Origin: Mikania micrantha | Taxonomy: Eukaryota; Streptophyta; Magnoliopsida; Asterales; Asteraceae | Length of the DNA: 64,000 nt | Reading direction: 5' to 3' | NCBI GenBank assembly: GCA_009363875.1 | Contig: CM018690.1 | Location: 37,515,445-37,579,444 of the forward strand | Shown here: positions 59,090 through 64,000 of the stretch, in pieces | How the letters are laid out: each line of letters opens with the position of its first letter | Position numbering within the stretch: the first letter of the stretch is position 1 | The notes under the pieces: model-generated | Told to the model about the DNA's origin: nothing | Database searches by the model: none | Seen by the model: the letters and a program-made list of their open reading frames with translations, nothing else | Program-made: the position numbers and the translations under genes

Positions 59090-59750
59090 GATGATTAAAC
59101 TTTATGCTTGACGCGTATGACATAAACTTGATACTTAAACTTTATGCTTGATACTTATGCTATAAACTCTAGGCTTAAACTATACGCTCGATGATTGTGC
59201 TATAAACTCTACACTTAAACTTTAGGCTAAATGCTTATGTTATAAACTATATACTTAAACTATACGCTTGATGTATATGCTATAAACTCTATGCTTATAC
59301 TACATGCTCGATGCTAAGGCTTTGAAACACTTACGCTAAATGCTAAACTTGATACACTTATTTGGAAAGCTAATACTATATATACATACTCTAAATACTA
59401 ATACTTTATATCCTTATTCTTAAAAGTTAATATTTTACACTCTTAGTATAAATGCTAATTCTGTTTACTCTTATACTAAAGTTCTTAAAACTCTCGAAAC
59501 TTTTGATTGCATAAGAAAGACCAAAATTAAAACTACGAATACTTTTGAAATCTATACTTATGTAAGCTTGGAAACTTAAACTCAAAAATACTTACTTGCT
59601 CAAAAGGTTACTTAAACTTGTATGCTTGGAATACATGAAATCCTTGAATGCTTGATAAACTTGAAATGCTTGAAACAATGGAATGCTCGATATGCTTGGA
59701 ATACATGAAATACTTGAATGCTTGATAAACTTGAAATGCTCAGACAACAG
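59090..59750. repeat. Short-unit tandem repeats in the LTR
   Basis: 59090-59330: TATGCTTGATACTTATGCTA-like units of about 35-40 bp. 59625-59745: two ~68-bp copies containing GGAATACATGAAAT and CTTGATAAACTTGAAATGCT. Confidence 0.65.
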
Positions 59751-59754
59751 GCTG

Positions 59755-60430
59755 ATTGACCATCGCGTCTTGACATTGGTCAAGCCCTACTAGTCATCAG
59801 TTAAACTATGGGAATGCTTTAAACTTGTATGGTTAAGCTATAGGACATCGTAAGACAGACTGTTGGCCGCCGCGTCTTGACATTGGTCAAGCCCTACTAG
59901 TCATCAGTGTTCTTCGTTGTCGGACATCGTAAGACCAACTGTTGACCACCGTGTCTTGACATTGGTCAAGCCCTACTAGTCATCAGTGCTCTTCGTTGTC
60001 AGGGTCATGTAAGGTAGACTGATTGGCCGACGAGTCTTGACAGTTAGGGGTTTTCAAAATATCCGAAACTCGAAAAAATTCGAAATCCGAATCATATTCG
60101 AAACCCGAAGAAACCGTATCCGAAATCTTTTTCGGGTCGGATAATATGATTTTAGTTTCAGGTCGGGTTTCGGATATGCAAAAAGTGGTTTTTTCGGGTC
60201 GGATATCCGAAAAACCCGAAAAAAACATGGTTATTCGGGTTGTTCGAGTTATTCGGATGAACGAATTCGGGTTTTTCGGGTCGGATAATATATTTCGAAT
60301 TTTGGGTCGGGTCGGGTTTCGGATAGACCAAAAAAATTCTCAACCCGAATAACTCGTTATCCGACCCAATGAACACCCCTATTGACAGTGGTCAAGCCAT
60401 ACTAGTCATTCAGTGATCTTCTTGATTCTT
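59755..60430. repeat. ~80-bp tandem repeat, four copies, one split by a MITE
   Basis: Units contain CGTCTTGACATTGGTCAAGC followed by CCTACTAGTCATCAG. The CGCGTCTTGAC word starts at about 59764, 59871, 59950 and 60031. The fourth copy is interrupted by the hAT MITE at 60045-60381. Confidence 0.75.
60045..60381. mobile_element. hAT-type foldback MITE, CGGGTCGGATA family
   Basis: 337 bp with ends TAGGGGTTTTC and GAACACCCCTA and perfect 8-bp duplications TTGACAGT (60037-60044 and 60382-60389). Both arms consist of TTCGGGTCGGATA-like words in opposite orientation. Confidence 0.88.
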
Positions 60431-60626
60431 CCATGGGTATGACGAGTGACTAGAATGATTTTGGTTTCTTCTAGCTGACTTTGTGTCTTCTTGAGGATTC
60501 CTCTATCAAAACACGTCACAAGTTATTTTTAGGACCGTTATGGATGGATGCTGAATTCCTTAGGGTGTTCAGCTGTCCATAATGGTGCCTCTCAAACTTG
60601 ATACTCAGATGCTACTTTGTGCGTGT

Positions 60627-61046
60627 TGAATGGTAGGTAAGACGCTTAATTATCATTAACATCAATGTCCTATATGGTTTAGTATGTGGTGGGACGGCGT
60701 CTGGGCGGGTTGTAGGCTCGACTCAGGGGTATGCCCTATAGATAAGCATACCGAGCTGGATGATATAGGTGATGTTAATGAGATTAAGGTTGTTACCGAA
60801 GGGATTTGGGAATGCCATTGGGTTGATATCATAAACTTTACACAGGATTCTTGAAAACTATAATGGAATTGAATGGTAGGTAAAATGCTTAATTATCATT
60901 AACAGCAATGTCCTATGTGACTTAGTATGTGGTGGGACGGCGTCTGGGCGGGTCGTAGGCTCGACTCAGGGGTATGCCCTATATATAAGCATACCGAGTT
61001 GGATGATACAGGTGTTGTTAATGAGGTTAAGGTTTTACCGAGAAGG
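60627..61046. repeat. ~244-bp tandem duplication
   Basis: Two copies starting GAATGGTAGGTAA at about 60627 and 60871, both containing GTGGTGGGACGGCGTCTGGG and GGGGTATGCCCTATA. They differ at scattered sites, so the duplication is not recent. Confidence 0.75.
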
Positions 61047-61432
61047 TTGCCAAACTATTTTTCAAACACTAAAACTATATGAACTCACCAATCATTGTGT
61101 TGACTTTGTTTTCTTACGTGCTTTCTCAGGTGACGTACAGGATTAAGATAAGGCTAAGGAATGCATACTAGGATGCCCAGATAGAGGACCTAGTACATTT
61201 TGAAAAGCACAGATTTTGATGAACGCTATAAAGCTATTTTGATATATTGTCTCGATACAAGATAGAAAACACTTAATGCTTTTGATAGGGATTACTTAGT
61301 TAAATTACTAAACAGTAATATTGTAATCTAACTTTCTAATCTTAGTTTGATGCTTATTGTGCTTTAGTTATTCTTAACATTGATGCTATGTAAACAATCT
61401 GATCATCACGATTATCACTCACGATATCGCTT

Positions 61433-64000
61433 CGATTCCCAACGTACTTTGACAATTGGAATTCTACTGTGTTTGAGTTTTTTAACCTCACGATCCATTA
61501 TCTTAACTGGTTTTTCAACAAAGTGCATGGTATCATCGACACGAATGTCATCGAGTGGTACCTGAAGATCCTGATCAGCCAAGCACTTTCTTAAATTGGA
61601 CACGTGAAACGTCGGGTGCACGTTACTAAGTTCCGGAGGAAGTTCTAGCTTGTAAGCAACCTTCCCGATCCGTTCAAGGATCTTAAAAGGGCCTACATAA
61701 CGTGGAGCAAGTTTACCTTTCTTCCCGAATCGCACAACGCCCTTCCAAGGCGACACTTTAAGCAATACCATATCTCCCACTTCAAACTCTAAAGGTTTTC
61801 GTCGTTTATCCACATAACTCTTCTGTCGACTGTGTGCAGCTAACAGATTGTCACGGATCTGGCGGATCTTGTCAGTCGTCTCCTGTATAATCTCGGGACC
61901 AGTGATCTGCGACTCGCCGACCTCGATCCAACAAATAGGTGACCGACATTTTCTGCCATACAGAGCTTCAAACGGTGCCATACCAATGCTCGCGTGGTAA
62001 CTGTTGTTATAGGAGAACTCGACCAATGGTAGATGGCTATCCCAATTGCCACCAAAATCGATGACACAAGCTCTCAACATGTCTTCCAATGTTTGAATCG
62101 TCCGCTCCGTTTGACCATCCGTTTGAGGATGATAAGCAGTGCTAAGATCCAATCTTGTTCCAAAAGCTTCATGAAGTGATTCCCAAAATCGTGCCGTGAA
62201 ACGAGCATCACGATCCGATATAATGCTTAGGGGAATTCCATGTCGACTAATGATCTCATCAATGTAGATACAGGCTAACTTCCGCACAGGGTACGTTTGG
62301 CGTATCGGTAAGAAATGAGCCGACTTGGTCAATCTATCAACTATCACCCAAATATTATCCTTACCGTTTGCGGTTCGTGGGAGTTTGGTAATAAAATCCA
62401 TGGAGATATTCTGCCACTTCCACATGGGTATTTCTGGTTGTAATAACAATCCCGAAGGTCGCTGGTGTTCTGCCTTGACTTTAGCACAGTTAAGGCACTT
62501 GGACACGTATTCAGCAATATCCTTCTTCATCCCAGGCCACCAGTATAAGGCTCTAAGGTCTTTATACATCTTGTCAGCACCCGGATGATTCGAGTATCGG
62601 GACTTATGAGCTTCATCCATAATCACCATCCTAAGATCACCCCTGTTCGGTATCCACAACCGATTCAAGTAATACATCAAACCATCATCCTTAGTTTCGA
62701 ATAAGATCTCAGCCCCGCAGGACATCTCATTCTTCAAATTGTCTTGAGCCAATGCGTGTTGTTGGGCTGTGAGAACATCATTACGGAGGTTAGTGTGCAC
62801 TCGGACACTATGGATCTAAACTTGACTTTTGCGACTAAGCGCATCTGCTACTACATTCGCTTTACCAGGATGGTAGCGAATTTCACAATCATTATCGTTC
62901 AACAGTTCAACCCATCTCCGTTGTCTCATGTTAAGCTCTTTCTGATTGAGAATATGCTGTAAACTTTTATGGTCAGTAAATACTACACACTTAGTGCCAT
63001 ATAGATAATGTCTCCATATCTTCAAGGCAAACACGACTGCACCAAGTTCCAAGTCATGTGTGGTGTAGTTCTTCTCGTGAATTTTCAGCTGTCTTGATGC
63101 ATAAGCCACAACCTTTCCCCGTTGCATGAGAACACAACCAAGACCTAGGTTGGATGCATCACAGTAGACCACGAAATCATCATTTCCATCCGGCAGTGTT
63201 AAGACAGGAGCATCACAAAGCTTCTGCTTCAAAGTCTGAAATGCCTCTTCTTGCTTCGGTCCCCACTCATATGGTTTATTCTTCTGAGTCAAAGAAGTGA
63301 GAGGGACAACAATCCAGGAAAAATTCGAAATGAACCGCCGATAGTACCGGCAAGTCCAAGGAACGATCGGATCTCCGTCGGTGTCCTCGGTGTACTCCAA
63401 TTCTTCACCGCATCAATTTTTGCAGGATCCACGTGAACACCATTTTCATTGACTATGTGTCCCAAGAACTGAACTTCCTTGAGCCAGAATTCACATTTAG
63501 AGAATTTGGCATACAGTTGCTCATCTCTTAGGATCTCCAAAACCAACTTAAGGTGTTTCTCGTGTTCTTCCTTGGTCTTTGACTATATCAAAATATCATC
63601 AATGAATACAATCACGAACTTATCCAAGTATGGCCTGCAAACACGGTTCATGAGGTCCATGAAAACCGCCGGTGCATTAGTAAGGCCGAAAGGCAATACC
63701 AGAAATTCATAATGGCCATATCTTGTTCTGAAAGTCGTCTTGGGAATATCACCATCATGTATGCGAAGCTGATGATACCCAGACCTAAGATCGATATTTG
63801 AAAATCATGCCGAGCCTAGAAGCTGATCGAAGTGGTCATCGATGCGCGACAATGGGTATCGATTCTTGATTGTGAGTTTGTTTAATTCGCGGTAGTCGAT
63901 GCACATTCGGAAAGACCCATCCTTCTTCCTAACAAACAGGACCGGTGCACCCCATGGCGAATGGCTCGGGCGAATAAACCCTTTATCAGTTAGTTCTTGT
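61433..64000 (-). pseudogene. Decayed gypsy pol gene (RT, RNase H, integrase, partial chromodomain)
   Basis: Minus-strand pol running off the right edge. From right to left: reverse transcriptase (GYHQLRI, PFGLTNAPAVF, VFIDD), RNase H (VVYCDAS), integrase zinc finger (HPGADKMYKDL), integrase core (MDF, ISDRDARF, HPQTDGQTERTIQ) and a chromodomain cut off after VRWESKR. Very like the intact polyprotein at 10864-15441. Lesions: TGA at 63805-63807; TAG at 63583-63585 within ILIYS; a one-base deletion near 63346 at GLAG/YYRRF; TAG at 62816-62818 between RNase H and integrase; loss of the last part of the chromodomain. Integrase keeps a 461-codon open stretch. Not functional. Confidence 0.92.

Larger units (their letters stand above)
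56460..61432 (+). repeat. Plus-strand gypsy LTR, 3'-truncated, with satellites
   Basis: It starts TGTAACATCTG exactly like the solo LTR at 28220-31615 and has the same order of parts: TATA box with hairpin, CCGAACC field (57540-58095), GGCCCA motifs (58140-58500), GTGAGTTCA block (58970), tandem repeats, CTCACCAA...TTCTCAGG block (61080). It ends near 61432, about 110 bp before the expected GGGGTGTGACA. The ~5-kb length is explained by internal tandem arrays and a hAT MITE. Confidence 0.65.

Overview
This is a stretch of plant nuclear DNA. It is AT-rich, its one host gene is interrupted by introns, and most of the rest is transposable elements of flowering-plant types: Tekay-like Ty3/gypsy chromoviruses, tRNA-derived SINEs, hAT, PIF/Harbinger and Mutator MITEs, and Helitrons. 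A eudicot is certain from the content. The style of the Tekay LTRs, with an acidic PEED-rich reading frame before gag, suggests Asteraceae, but that is an inference. There is no bacterial, viral or organellar segment.

Layout. 1-6.9 kb: AT-rich DNA with several short Helitrons of one family, one minus-strand SINE, a small hAT-like element and a foldback MITE. 6.95-18.86 kb: a complete, apparently intact Tekay-type LTR retrotransposon with 2.86-kb LTRs, 5-bp target duplication, primer binding site, an acidic leader ORF, an uninterrupted gag-pol ORF ending in a chromodomain, and two purine-tract regions. By eye its LTRs differ at one base and by one 10-bp repeat unit, so the insertion is very young. 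20.0-23.1, 28.2-31.6 and 36.9-40.1 kb: three solo LTRs of related large gypsy elements, each with a matching 5-bp target duplication. Between and after them lie MITEs and SINEs.

42.4-45.8 kb: the only host gene I can support, a five-exon minus-strand gene for a BTB/POZ-TAZ protein (BT1-BT5 family). The exons join in phase into 354 codons. Its last intron carries two SINEs inserted head-to-head. 46-54 kb: hAT, PIF/Harbinger and Mutator-like MITEs, and a weak candidate transcribed locus near 51.5 kb. 54.5-55.0 kb: AT-rich tandem repeats. 55.5-64 kb: a decayed minus-strand gypsy element running off the window end. Its 3' LTR was invaded by a plus-strand LTR of the same family, and a deletion then fused that LTR directly to the reverse-oriented pol gene.

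The transposons form layers: LTR elements sit inside Helitrons, a hAT MITE sits inside a tandem array inside an LTR, and SINEs share target sites. Apart from the BT gene and the young Tekay element, nothing here looks like a working gene. All alignments were made by eye, and element boundaries rest on termini and target-site duplications.
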